From: Arthrobacter sp. M2012083 | GTDB lineage: Bacteria > Actinomycetota > Actinomycetes > Actinomycetales > Micrococcaceae | Direction of reading: 5' to 3' | Assembly: GCF_000281065.1 (NCBI RefSeq) | Contig: NZ_AKKK01000019.1 | Span: 1 to 64,000, forward strand | Length of the DNA stretch: 64,000 nucleotides | Shown: one piece after another, positions 35,011 through 44,363 of the stretch | How the letters are laid out: every line of letters begins with the position of its first letter | Position numbering within the stretch: the first letter of the stretch is position 1 | The notes under the pieces: model-generated | Databases searched by the model: none | What the model was told of the DNA's origin: nothing | What the model saw: only the letters and a program-made list of their open reading frames with translations | Position numbers and translations under genes: made by a program

Positions 35011-35703
35011 ATGGCGGCACCGGAGGGAATGTTCGTTTTGGAGGGCCGGCCCACGGCGCAGCTGATAGCTGACCAATTGCGGGAGCTTATTGTCCAGGGA
35101 GCTTTCAGGCCTGGACAACAAGTCAACGAATCGGCACTGGCCAGTCAGCTCAGCACGTCCAGGGGCCCACTCCGCGAAGCTCTGCAACGGCTGTGTCAGG
35201 AAGGCATCCTGGTGAGCAAGCGCAACCGCGGCGTCTTCGTGCTGGAACTCTCCCCGGATGACGTCAGGGAGATATATGCAGTCCGTGAAGCTGTGGAACT
35301 GGCCGCCGCCAACACGCTTCTGGGTTCCGAGGCGGATCAGGTCGCTGACACGTGCCGGGAACTTAAGGGCATCATCCGAAGTATGGCCAAACAGGTCGCG
35401 GCTTCGGACTGGCAGGCCATTGCCCGGCTGGATATGCAGTTCCACACTGCGTTTGTTTCCGGAACAGGGAACACGCGCCTGATCCGGATATACGAGACCC
35501 TTGCTGCGGAATCCAGGATGTGTATCCTCAGTTTGGAGGTGGCCTACCCACGTATCGATGCGTTGGTGCAGGAACACCAAATGATTCTGGATCTGCTCGA
35601 AGCGCGCGATCAGAGCGGCCTGCAGAATGCCATCAAACGTCACATGCAGAAAGCCGTGGAGGACCTTACTTCCGAGCCTGAAGTAAGCGGGATAACCGCC
35701 TAG
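35011..35703 (+). CDS. GntR-family regulator, FadR/FCD subfamily
   Basis: Regulator of about 230 aa. N-terminal winged helix-turn-helix: IADQLRELIVQGAFRPGQQV, then LASQLSTSRGPLREALQRL; C-terminal FCD ligand domain with RLDMQFHTAFVSGTGNTRL and a second His-containing stretch LVQEHQMILDLLEA. The ATG at 35011 is favoured over 35005 because GAGGGG ends 6 bases before it. It closes the rightward operon and probably binds the four palindromes at 28204, 28276, 32199 and 36218. Confidence 0.92.
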   Translation: MAAPEGMFVLEGRPTAQLIADQLRELIVQGAFRPGQQVNESALASQLSTSRGPLREALQRLCQEGILVSKRNRGVFVLELSPDDVREIYAVREAVELAAANTLLGSEADQVADTCRELKGIIRSMAKQVAASDWQAIARLDMQFHTAFVSGTGNTRLIRIYETLAAESRMCILSLEVAYPRIDALVQEHQMILDLLEARDQSGLQNAIKRHMQKAVEDLTSEPEVSGITA

Positions 35704-35719
35704 GCATCGTCGAATTTCC

Positions 35720-35768
35720 GAATGGAGGGAGGGGCCCGGTTCATTGAACCGGGCCCCTCCCTCCATTC
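35720..35768. terminator. long bidirectional terminator hairpin
   Basis: A perfect inverted repeat of 23 bp with a very short loop, beginning GAATGGAGGGAGGGGCCCGG. It lies between the converging GntR regulator (stop 35703) and cupin gene (stop 35783). There is no long T-run, but the stem stability and position support termination in both directions. Confidence 0.8.
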
Positions 35769-35782
35769 ATTGACCTTGGATA

Positions 35783-36139
35783 TTAGACCTGGGGAAGGTC
35801 GGCCACTACCCACATCTTCCTCATTGTTTCGTGGATGGTCCACGTTCCCGTCCAACCGGCCGGCGTGACGAACAACGAGCCGGGGCCGACTTCGAAGCTG
35901 GTTCCATCCTCTTCGGTGATGGTCGCCGTGCCACTGAGGATTTGGCAGATCTCGTCATATCCGGGCCTGGTGCTCGTGGACACACCGGGCGTTGCCTCCC
36001 AGATGCCCGTCTTGAGTCCTTCCCGTGCCCAAAGGCGGAGGGACACTTCGGTCTGACCTGGTGTGCTCGATGTGGGCTTCGGAAGGTGTTCGCCAGGGTT
36101 CTCGGTGTTTGCGTTTTTCATGACAGTTGCCTTGACCAT
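35783..36139 (-). CDS. cupin-domain protein of the GntR regulon
   Basis: Small single-cupin protein of 118 aa (DUF861/cupin_3 type). Its barrel includes PGYDEICQILSGTATITEED and GPGSLFVTPAGWTGTWTIHE, the pattern of (S)-ureidoglycine-aminohydrolase-like cupins of unknown substrate. The ATG at 36139 is preceded by GGAGGAG. A GntR operator lies about 80 bp upstream. It could stabilise, sense or isomerise a pathway compound. Confidence 0.85.
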   Translation of the reverse strand: MVKATVMKNANTENPGEHLPKPTSSTPGQTEVSLRLWAREGLKTGIWEATPGVSTSTRPGYDEICQILSGTATITEEDGTSFEVGPGSLFVTPAGWTGTWTIHETMRKMWVVADLPQV

Positions 36140-36217
36140 TTATTTCTCCTCCTGGGGCCTTAGCCCCTCGCGTGAATGTGCCCGCCATCTTTGGAACGCA
36201 CAGAAACAATCCTAGCA

Positions 36218-36229
36218 ATTGTCAACAAT
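36218..36229. promoter_or_regulatory. GntR-type operator, copy 4
   Basis: ATTGTCAACAAT, the reverse complement of copies 2 and 3, preceded by CA as they are. It lies 79 bp upstream of the cupin start (36139) and far from the rightward gene at 36404, so the cupin gene is the likely target. Confidence 0.75.
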
Positions 36230-36403
36230 CGACGATAGGAATGGCCAGAGAATGGACGCTGTGCCGGAGGGCCAGCCAACATGGTCAATCCCGATGATCA
36301 CTGCCGACCGCAGCTCTGGCCCACGCCGCGGAGCAAGAGTAGCGTCACTGTGAGGACGTCGAAGAACGCCGAGGACTCAGCAGGAGCGTCAAAGGAGCCG
36401 GAA

Positions 36404-38564
36404 ATGGCTGGATGGAATGCCGATACCGCTGCCGGTCCCTTGGGTGCCGGGACGGTCACCTTGGTGGAGGGCACGTCCTTCTGCATCTCATTGCCCAGCG
36501 GTGACATCAGCCCGGATCATCCGCACGGCTTGTTCTTCCAGGACACGCGCATCCTGTCCGCGTGGACCCTGACCGTGAACGGGCAGTCAGTGGAACCCCT
36601 GACAGCCCAAACGAGGGAACCATACAGGGCAGTCTTTGCAGGCCGTATCACCATGTCCGACGGCTATGCGGATACCCCGCTCATTGTTGAACGCACCCGG
36701 GAGTTGGGTTTGGGAATGGTGGAGGACGTCACCGTCCGCAACTACTCTGTAAAGCCTGCGGAATGCCTTATCGCGATTACCCTGGCCTCCGACTTCGCCG
36801 ATGTCTTCGAAGTGAAGGAAGCGCGCGTGCAGACGCAGTGGGAAGAAAGCCGCGAGGTCGATGCCAACACACTGACCATTCGCGCCCGATGGCAGGAAGT
36901 CCGGAAGTCCGTCGTCGTAAGTTCCGATGTCGCTGAGGCGAGTCGTGAAGGGTTCACCTACCGGACCACCATCCCCGCGCGCGGCTCCTGGGCCACCCAA
37001 GTGGTGGTGATGCCTGGCCTTGAAGGAGCGGAACCGTCAGCGCCCTTGGTGCGTCCCGCGGTCGGCGAACTCTCCCGAAGCGACCAACGCCGACTGGAAT
37101 GGGTGGCCAAAATTCCCGTCCTTCACATGGGTAACCGCTCCATCGAGAGGACCCTGCGACGCAGTTATGACGATCTCGGCGCCCTCCGCATTGAGGATCC
37201 TGCCCACCCGGAGAGAGTGGTTGTGGCCGCAGGTGCACCGTGGTTTATGACGCTGTTTGGACGGGACTCCTTGTGGGCATCGGAAATGGCCATGCCGGTG
37301 GATCCGTCGTTGGCCTTGGGAACATTGCAAACCTTGGCAGAGCGCCAGGGCGCGGTGATTGACCCGGTAAGCGAGGAAGAACCGGGCAAGATTTTGCATG
37401 AGGTCCGACTCGACGTTTCCAGCAGCTTGGCCTTGGGCGGCAAGTCCATCTACTACGGCAGTGTCGATGCCACTCCCCTGTTCGTGGTGGTTCTGGGTTC
37501 GGTGAGCCGATGGGGCTTCGCCAAGGACACCATCGCCGCCCTGCTCCCCCATGCAGACCGGGCCCTCGACTGGATCCGCGACTACGGCAATGCGGGACGG
37601 CGATGGCTTCGTCGAGTATGAGCGCCTCAACGATCGCGGGCTGATCAACCAGGGTTGGAAAGACTCATGGGACGGGATCAACTTTGCGGCGGACGGACGC
37701 CTCGCCGAGCCTCCTATCGCGCTGTGCGAGGTCCAGGCATATGTTTATGACGCCTACATGGCCCGGGCCTGGATGGCTTACGACGCCGGTGACGCACCCT
37801 TGGCGCGAGAGCTCGCCGATCGCGCGGCCCAGTTGAAGGCACGTTTCAACGAGCAGTTCTGGATGCCGGACCGCGGCTACTACGCGATTGCATTGGATGG
37901 CAAAAAGCGCCAGGTGGACGCGTGCGCCTCCAACATGGGGCACTGCCTATGGGTCGGCTTGGTAGACGATGACAAGGCGCCACTCATAGCTGAACGGCTG
38001 ATGTCACCCGAGATGTTCAGTGGTTGGGGTGTGCGCACCCTGGCAACCGACATGGGTGCCTACAACCCGGCCAGCTACCACAACGGATCCATTTGGCCGC
38101 ATGACAACGCCGTCATCGCGGCCGGCCTGATGCGCTACGGATTCGTGGAGGAGGCTCAAAGAATCGCCACAGCCCTGTTCGATGCGGCCGCCTTCTCCGA
38201 GGGACGCCTCCCCGAGCTGTTCTGCGGGTTCAACCGCGAGCAGTACAGCGAGCCAGTGCCCTACCCCACCGCCTGCTCACCCCAAGCCTGGGCAGCCGCC
38301 TCACCCATCCAGCTGATCACTAGCTTGATGAGGTACGACGCCCACGTATCTCACGGCGGATTTTGGATGGACCCGCAATTACCGGCCTCCTACGGCGACT
38401 TGCACATCACCAACGCACCCATGGCAGGGGGCAGGGTAACCATCGACATTGCCGATTCGGTCCCCCGAGTGCGGGGACTGCCGGACGGGATGGTATTCCA
38501 TCAAGGACACCGGCCGTGGTTGACCGAACTCGTGGAACAGGCGGGGCTGCGCAAGAAGGGCTAG
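36404..38564 (+). pseudogene. glycogen-debranching-type protein split by a frameshift
   Basis: Two adjoining frames (to 37621, and from about 37600 to 38564) together encode one protein of about 719 aa resembling glycogen debranching N-terminal domain proteins with an amylo-alpha-1,6-glucosidase-like (alpha/alpha)6 domain. Part 1 has WFMTLFGRDSLWASEMAM; part 2 has NQGWKDSWDGI and NPASYHNGSIWPHDNAVIA, which belong to the same catalytic domain. In frame 1 the reading goes DYGNAGRRWLRRV-stop, but a one-base insertion near 37591-37600 restores DYGNARDGDGFVEYERL. The start is the ATG at 36404 with AAAGGAG upstream. It is either a real frameshift or a sequencing error. The frameshifted stretch is the only lesion seen. 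Confidence 0.82.
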
Positions 38565-38579
38565 GCAAACTTCCCTACT

Positions 38580-40295
38580 TCAGTGGCCCTTGAAGGCTTC
38601 GGCAAGCCACCACGCACCGCCATCAGAGGCGATCCGTGCATCAATGACCAGCGGAGCCCGGCGGGGGCTTGCCAACCACTCCTTCACTCGAGCCAGGTCC
38701 TCGGGCCGCCGAACCGTTACGGCCGCCGCTCCATAGCCGGACGCGATGGAGGCGATGTCGGTGCTTGGAAACCTCACAACCTCAAGATCTGAATCGTCCG
38801 CGTCAAAGTGATGGACCTCAGCCCCGTAGGCGGAATCGTTGTAGACGATTGCTACCAGCGGGATGCGTTCCCGTACCGCTGTCTCCAATTCTGAAATGGC
38901 CATCAGGAAGCCCCCGTCCCCGGTTCCCAGGATCGGGAGCCGCTCAGGCCTGGCGATTGCCGCCCCAATAGCGGTGGAAAGGCCCAGCCCGATCGACTGA
39001 AAAGCCTGCGTAAAACAGAAGCCATACTCATCCGGGACGGAAAGATAGGTGCTCGGGTAGCCCATGAAGTTGCCGGAGTCCACAGAGACGATGCGATCTG
39101 CCGGCAGCATCCGGTCCAGTTCACGGCTCAGTACTCGAGGGTCGATGGTCTCATCAGTTGATAGGTCCTCCGTTTCCACGGAGTTCCAACGGGCGTGCTC
39201 ATCGATGCGCTGTGCCATTTCGAGCGTCCGAAGTCCGGTAGCGCTGTACCCAGCGGATTGCACTTCCTTGAGCACAGCCACAGCCGTCTCAGCGCAGTCA
39301 CCCAAGATCCCAAGATCGATGGGACGATTGGCACCAAGGGCTGAGTCCTCAAGGTCCACCTGAACCACCGTTGTTGAGTCACCAATCAGGGAGCCGTGCC
39401 GCATGGTCCACATGTTCAGCGCACAACCCCAACCCACGATCAGGTCGGCTTCCGCAATGGTCTTCGCGGTGAAAGGGGACGAGAATCCGCCGGAGATACC
39501 GAGGTTGTACGGGTTGCCATTGAACAACCCGTGAGCGACAGCGGAAGTCGCTAGAAGCGCACCCACAGTGTCGGCGAGCGCGGCTATTTCGGGCCCTGCT
39601 TCCCGGGCGCCACGCCCGGCAACGAAGACTGGCCGCTTTGCGTTTTTGATGAGTTCTGCCAACTGTGAGACGGCTGCCTCGGATGGCCTGACATGCTGGG
39701 GAGGGTCGAGCGGTCCAGGCTGGTTCCCTTCTTCAACTGCCCATTGGCTCTGAATATCAGTGGGCAACGACAGGACCACGGTCCGCCGCTGGTTAACCGC
39801 CGTACGGTAGGCCCGAACGGTATCTGCCACCGCGGTTTCAGCGCTGTGTACCCGTTCAGCCACAGCTCCGACGCTGATGGAGAGCGCATCCTGATCGATG
39901 TTGAAGTTGGATCGGGTGGCCGGCGCAGGGGTGTCTGCCGTAAGAACAATCATTGGTGTCCGGCTCTTCGCCGCCTCGCCTATGCCGGTCACGGCGTTGG
40001 TAAGCCCGCAGCCTTGGTGCGTTGTGGCTATACCTACCTTTCCGGACATTCGGCCATAGGCATCGGCCATGGTGGCGGCACCCCCCTCGTGCCTGGCTGC
40101 AGTGAACGGAACGCCGGCCCTTCGCAGGGCGTTTGTTACTACGAAGTTGCCGCTGCCCACTACGCCAAAGACATGGCCCACGCCAAGACTGGCGAGTGTG
40201 GTCCCAACGAGTTCAGCCACAGTGACAGCGCTCGGTTCTGTATCTGCCCTTGTGGATGCCTCGTCGGCCTTGGGACTGCTGGTTGTAAGTGTCAT
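38580..40295 (-). CDS. thiamine-diphosphate-dependent enzyme (acetolactate-synthase-like)
   Basis: ThDP enzyme of about 571 aa. The N-terminal domain has the catalytic Glu in AARHEGGAATMADAYGR, then a central NAD/FAD-like domain with RPVFVAGRGAREAGPEI, and the C-terminal ThDP motif GTGDGGFLMAISELETAV ending NDSAYG. The ATG at 40295 follows GGAAAGAG. It is 52 bp downstream of the cyclase-family gene. Members do decarboxylation, carboligation or cleavage of diketones, so it could open or shorten a keto intermediate. The specific reaction is not predictable from sequence. Confidence 0.87.
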   Translation of the reverse strand: MTLTTSSPKADEASTRADTEPSAVTVAELVGTTLASLGVGHVFGVVGSGNFVVTNALRRAGVPFTAARHEGGAATMADAYGRMSGKVGIATTHQGCGLTNAVTGIGEAAKSRTPMIVLTADTPAPATRSNFNIDQDALSISVGAVAERVHSAETAVADTVRAYRTAVNQRRTVVLSLPTDIQSQWAVEEGNQPGPLDPPQHVRPSEAAVSQLAELIKNAKRPVFVAGRGAREAGPEIAALADTVGALLATSAVAHGLFNGNPYNLGISGGFSSPFTAKTIAEADLIVGWGCALNMWTMRHGSLIGDSTTVVQVDLEDSALGANRPIDLGILGDCAETAVAVLKEVQSAGYSATGLRTLEMAQRIDEHARWNSVETEDLSTDETIDPRVLSRELDRMLPADRIVSVDSGNFMGYPSTYLSVPDEYGFCFTQAFQSIGLGLSTAIGAAIARPERLPILGTGDGGFLMAISELETAVRERIPLVAIVYNDSAYGAEVHHFDADDSDLEVVRFPSTDIASIASGYGAAAVTVRRPEDLARVKEWLASPRRAPLVIDARIASDGGAWWLAEAFKGH

Positions 40296-40347
40296 GTGTG
40301 TTTCTCTTTCCGGTGGGTCAGGTGACGTCTGTGAGTGATAGTGCCGC

Positions 40348-41151
40348 TCAGGTGTCCACGAATGCGAGCACCCGGGCTGGACTGCCCGTTCCGCCAACGA
40401 TCGGCAGGGGCGCCACGATGATGGCCGCGCCGATGGGGGGAAGCTTTGAAAGGTTTTGCAAGGAGGTGATTCCGTATTTGTCGTTGGCCAGCAGGAAGTG
40501 GTGCGCCGGGAACGGGGGCTCTTGGCCGGCCGCGGCTCCGGCGTCGATTCCCACAGTTTCCACGCCTATTCCGGACAACGGGGACTCTTCTCCGATCCAC
40601 TGTGCGCATTCCACTGTCAAGCCGGGTGAATGGGGACCCTTTTCGTCGTTGTTCAGAAACCGATGACGGTCATGGGCACGGGCTTCCCATCCCGTTCGAA
40701 TGAGTAACCAACTGCCCTGCGGGATAGGACCGAAGGTGGCCTCCCATTGACGGATGTGGTGTAGATCCAAGAGGAAGTCGGGGTTGGCGGCGGCCTCTTC
40801 GCTCACGTCCAGGACCAAGGCCGAACCCGTCAGGCGGCCCGGCTCGATCTGCGCCACGTCTTTGCCGCCGCGCCCCGTGATCCAGTGCACTGGAGCATCC
40901 AAGTGTGTGCCGATGTGTTCCCCGGTGTGGATGTTGTGATGTTTCCAGTACGGGCCAGGTTCGTTGTACGCGGAGACTTCCTCGAGGCTGAAGTCGATGA
41001 GGTTCGCGAACGGTTCGGGTAGTTCCAGTGTTGGCGTTGCGTGGGACAGTTTGGTGGTCAGGTCGATGACATCGATCCGTCGGGTTGCGAGGCCCTCCAG
41101 CAGATGGGCGACGCTGCCCTGACGCACGTCTGTAGTGCTGTTCATATCCAT
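40348..41151 (-). CDS. cyclase-family protein (kynurenine-formamidase-like hydrolase)
   Basis: Metal-dependent hydrolase of about 267 aa (cyclase/KynB family). The family metal motif HxGTHxDxPxH is present as HIGTHLDAPVHW at about residue 88, and IDLTTKLSHATPTLELPEP at the N terminus is typical. The start ATG at 41151 follows AAGGAACG; ATG 41145 is an alternative. It heads a leftward pair with the ThDP enzyme. The family includes formamidases and isatin hydrolase, so it probably hydrolyses a cyclic or amide intermediate. Confidence 0.86.
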   Translation of the reverse strand: MDMNSTTDVRQGSVAHLLEGLATRRIDVIDLTTKLSHATPTLELPEPFANLIDFSLEEVSAYNEPGPYWKHHNIHTGEHIGTHLDAPVHWITGRGGKDVAQIEPGRLTGSALVLDVSEEAAANPDFLLDLHHIRQWEATFGPIPQGSWLLIRTGWEARAHDRHRFLNNDEKGPHSPGLTVECAQWIGEESPLSGIGVETVGIDAGAAAGQEPPFPAHHFLLANDKYGITSLQNLSKLPPIGAAIIVAPLPIVGGTGSPARVLAFVDT

Positions 41152-41484
41152 GAGTACGTTCCTTGGTAGGGGTTTTACCCTTCGACAGGGCCGGGCCCGT
41201 GAAGATTCAAACGGGACTTGTGGCAGCGACGTTAGCACCCCCGCGATCCCTCAGGAACAGCTTTTCAAGCGTTGAGTCCCGGGTTACCCGGATAGGCATA
41301 GCCCCTGGCAAAACAGGCATTCGACGTTGTCCCGGCATGGAGAGAAACTGAATTAGCAGCTGTAACGCCCATCACAGTTCGTCTGCTTCGGCACTGGAGC
41401 GTAAGCCCCGCCGAGGCGTCCCGGCCGCGACAACGAGGTCGCTTTGGCCGGACGAACGCCCCAGCTTTTACTCAAGGAGCACCA
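41152..41484. promoter_or_regulatory. divergent promoter region of the degradation cluster
   Basis: This 333-bp gap separates the leftward cyclase gene from the rightward MHS transporter gene. I see no credible gene in it. The clearest element is a perfect 13-bp palindrome CCGGGT-T-ACCCGG at 41279-41291. An AACTG...CAGTT arrangement lies at about 41346-41378. Either could be the target of the LysR regulator at 46020, but neither has been matched to a known site. Confidence 0.5.
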
Positions 41485-42813
41485 ATGTCCCATCAGCAGC
41501 ACACCTTGCCAGGACAACGTCCCGGAGTCCGTCGGTACGTTGTTGCATCGCTCGTAGGCAACGCCTTGGAATGGTATGACTTCTTTCTTTACGCCACAGC
41601 GTCGGCGGTAGTCTTCGGCCGGCTGTTCTTTCCCGCCGACGTCGACCCGCTCGTCGGCACCATGGCCGCCTTCGCCGGGTTCGCCGTCGGATTCGCCGCG
41701 AGGCCCTTGGGCGGCATCATCTTCGGACATATTGGCGACAGGCTGGGGCGGAAGCGGGCGTTGGTCATGACGCTCACCATCATGGGCATCAGCACAGCCC
41801 TCATGGGTCTACTACCCACTTATGCCCAGGTTGGGCTTTGGGCTCCAACGTTGCTCATACTGCTTCGAATCGCCCAAGGCATCGCAGCCGGCGGCGAGTG
41901 GGGAGGCGGTGTTCTGCTGATCAGCGAAAACTCTTCGGACTCGCGGCGCGGAATGCTGTCGGCTTTCAGCCAAGGTGGCATCTCCTTGGGTTTCGTTCTC
42001 TCCTCGCTGGCCTTCTTCCTGGTTCAGTTGATGCCTGATTCGCAGTTCATGGCGTGGGGCTGGCGTATACCGTTCCTGCTGAGCGTTGTGTTGCTCGCAG
42101 TGGGCGCCTACATTCGTTTTCGGTTGCCTGAAAGCAAGGAATTCACCGCAGTTAGCGAGACCAAGCAACACCGTCTCCCGGTTCTGGCCGCCATCAAAAC
42201 CCACCCTCGGGAAATCCTGGTTGCCATGGGCCTTCGGGTCGCAGAGAACGGGGGCTCGTACATTTTCCTTTCGTTCTCCATCGCCTACGGGGTCCACGTG
42301 GGCGTGGACAAGGGGCTCCTTCTGATGGCTGTGGCAGTGTCCATGCTCGTTTCGTTTGGCACCTACATCTTCTTCGGCTACCTCTCGGACCGGATCGGAC
42401 GGCGGCCCGTATACGCCCTCGGCGCCATCGGCATGGGTGCCATGGCCTTCCCCTTCTTTGCCATGATCGATTCAAATACGCCGGCTGTGGTCATCCTGGC
42501 CTTCCTCGTGGCGAACGGTCTCTGCCACGGTGCCATGATCGGAACGCAGCCTGCGTTCTTCCATGAACTGTTCTCCGCTGAAGTCCGATACTCCGCGATG
42601 GCAATCGCACACGAACTCGCAGCAGTTTTTGCCGGTGGCTTCGCACCCTTGATCGCCACGGCCTTGCTGCTGCAATTCGGCTCCTCCGTCCCGGTGTCGC
42701 TCTACGTGATCGGTCTGGTACTGGTCACCGTCATAGCGCTGGTCTTCTCCCGGCACGGCATCAAGACTGAAAAGCGGGAGTCAGCAGAGCGCACAGTGCA
42801 GAGGGTTCCGTAG
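41485..42813 (+). CDS. MHS-family MFS transporter
   Basis: Metabolite:H+ symporter family protein of 442 aa with about 12 membrane segments. Characteristic stretches: GNALEWYDFFLYATASAVVF, FARPLGG-like AARPLGGIIFGHIGDRLGRK, and GEWGGGVLLISENS. AAGGAG lies just upstream of the ATG. This family imports organic acids such as citrate, ketoglutarate, shikimate or aromatic acids. It is first in the rightward operon, so it probably imports the substrate of the cluster. Confidence 0.9.
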   Translation: MSHQQHTLPGQRPGVRRYVVASLVGNALEWYDFFLYATASAVVFGRLFFPADVDPLVGTMAAFAGFAVGFAARPLGGIIFGHIGDRLGRKRALVMTLTIMGISTALMGLLPTYAQVGLWAPTLLILLRIAQGIAAGGEWGGGVLLISENSSDSRRGMLSAFSQGGISLGFVLSSLAFFLVQLMPDSQFMAWGWRIPFLLSVVLLAVGAYIRFRLPESKEFTAVSETKQHRLPVLAAIKTHPREILVAMGLRVAENGGSYIFLSFSIAYGVHVGVDKGLLLMAVAVSMLVSFGTYIFFGYLSDRIGRRPVYALGAIGMGAMAFPFFAMIDSNTPAVVILAFLVANGLCHGAMIGTQPAFFHELFSAEVRYSAMAIAHELAAVFAGGFAPLIATALLLQFGSSVPVSLYVIGLVLVTVIALVFSRHGIKTEKRESAERTVQRVP

Positions 42814-42863
42814 CAACGGACATCCCTTCTCTTCCTGTTGACGTACTCACCGAAAGGATCACC

Positions 42864-44003
42864 GTGACGGTCTCCATCGTCGGGACAGGACAGTCCCCCT
42901 ACACCCGGCATCCCTCAGCCGGAACAGAAACATCCAGTGTCATCGCCCGTGCCGTGAGCAACGCGCTCAACGATTCAGGTCTAAGGCTAAGCGACGTAGA
43001 CGGGTTCGCAGTGTCCAGCTTCACCCTCGGCCCCGATCACGCCATCGACTTGGCGTGGCGGATGGGCCTGCGTCTCTCATGGCTGATGCAAGACACCAAC
43101 GGCGGTGCCAGTGCCGGCGGCATGCTCCAACATGCAGTCCGGGCCATAGAAGCAGGTGACGCAAACGTGATAGTCCTGGCCGCAGGGGATGTGATGGATC
43201 AAGCAGCCTTCTCCCGCCTGGTAGCCAGCTATAACAAAGCCACCGAGGACCACCTGGCACCGCTGCCAATGAACGGCCCCAACGCCCTCTTTGCCATGTT
43301 GACTACGCGGCAGATGGAGAAGCTCGGACTCAGCCGGGAAGACTACGGACGTATTGCTGTGGCACAACGCGAGTGGGCCGCCGATAATCCCGGCGCCGTG
43401 TACCGAAAACCCCTGAGCCTTGACGAATACCTGGACTCCCCCATGGTCGCCACGCCCTTGGGCAGGTACGACTGCGTACCGCCGGTCACCGGCGCGGACG
43501 CCGTTGTGCTGATCGCAGATCCGGGCAACGGAACTCCCCGGGCAAAGGTGCTCTCCGTCCGGGCCTCCTACAACACAGACCAGCAATCAGGCGACGGACT
43601 GGTAGCCGGGCTGCGGGAGTGCGCGCCCTTGGGCTGGGAACAGTCAGGAATTGGGCCTGAAGACGTGGGCCTGGCCTGCGTCTACGACGACTACCCGGCC
43701 ATGGTGGTGGCTCAACTCTCGGATCTGGGAGTCCTTTCCGATCACGATGATCCTGCGACCTTCATCAAAGCCAGGCTCGCTACCCGCCTGCTGCCTGTAA
43801 ACACCTCCGGTGGGCAACTCTCCGCCGGCCAAGCGGGCGCCGCCGGTGGAATGCACGGGTTGGCCGAAGCGGCACGTCAGCTTATGGGCCGCGCCGGAAC
43901 ACGGCAGGTAGCTGCCCGTCATGCGGTGGTCAGCGGCTACGGCATGGTCCTCTACCGCTACGGAGCCTGCGCCACCATGTCGGTCTTGGAGGCTGCCCGA
44001 TGA
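42864..44003 (+). CDS. thiolase-like (lipid-transfer/SCP2-type) protein lacking canonical catalytic residues
   Basis: Thiolase-fold protein of 379 aa starting at GTG after GAAAGG. The segment where thiolases have the nucleophilic Cys reads DTNGGASAGGMLQHA, with Gly instead of Cys. The C-terminal NTSGGQLSAGQAGAAGG has Gln in place of the His of the GHP motif. It overlaps the next gene, a DUF35 Zn-ribbon/OB protein, by 4 bp. Pairs of a thiolase-like protein without Cys and a DUF35 protein include the steroid side-chain aldolase Ltp2-ChsH2, which performs retro-aldol cleavage of an acyl-CoA. A similar non-thiolytic cleavage is proposed here; not proven. Confidence 0.85.
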   Translation: MTVSIVGTGQSPYTRHPSAGTETSSVIARAVSNALNDSGLRLSDVDGFAVSSFTLGPDHAIDLAWRMGLRLSWLMQDTNGGASAGGMLQHAVRAIEAGDANVIVLAAGDVMDQAAFSRLVASYNKATEDHLAPLPMNGPNALFAMLTTRQMEKLGLSREDYGRIAVAQREWAADNPGAVYRKPLSLDEYLDSPMVATPLGRYDCVPPVTGADAVVLIADPGNGTPRAKVLSVRASYNTDQQSGDGLVAGLRECAPLGWEQSGIGPEDVGLACVYDDYPAMVVAQLSDLGVLSDHDDPATFIKARLATRLLPVNTSGGQLSAGQAGAAGGMHGLAEAARQLMGRAGTRQVAARHAVVSGYGMVLYRYGACATMSVLEAAR

Positions 44004-44317
44004 GCGCCGCGATCCAAAAGTGCCTGAGCTGCGGGAACCTCTTCTTCCCGGCACGGCTTTTCTGTCCCGAGTGCGGTCGGGAGAACTTCTCCACAGAGTT
44101 GGTGGAGCACGCTGACGTGGCCGAAACAACGCGTCTAGCGGACGGCACACTCTTGGCAACGCTGAGAATCCCGGGCGGGCCATCCGTCGTCGGGCGTGTA
44201 ACCGGCGGCCCCGCATCCTCCGGTGACCGTTTGCCGCTTGCGAACAATCTGAGCACTACCCGCGGTGTGTACGCCTATCTGCCGGACCCCTCACAGACAA
44301 GTGGGCAACAACCGTGA
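44000..44317 (+). CDS. Zn-ribbon/OB-fold protein (DUF35)
   Basis: Small protein of 105 aa. The N-terminal rubredoxin-like zinc ribbon has two CxxC pairs, CLSCG and CPECG, followed by an OB-fold stretch with LATLRIPGGPSVVGRVTGG, all as in DUF35 proteins that bind acyl-CoA and partner thiolase-like proteins. It overlaps the thiolase-like gene by 4 bp, which argues for a stable 1:1 complex. Confidence 0.88.
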   Translation: MSAAIQKCLSCGNLFFPARLFCPECGRENFSTELVEHADVAETTRLADGTLLATLRIPGGPSVVGRVTGGPASSGDRLPLANNLSTTRGVYAYLPDPSQTSGQQP

Positions 44318-44363
44318 GCGAGGACAACCATGACCACGAAACAATTCTTGAATGGGAACAACA

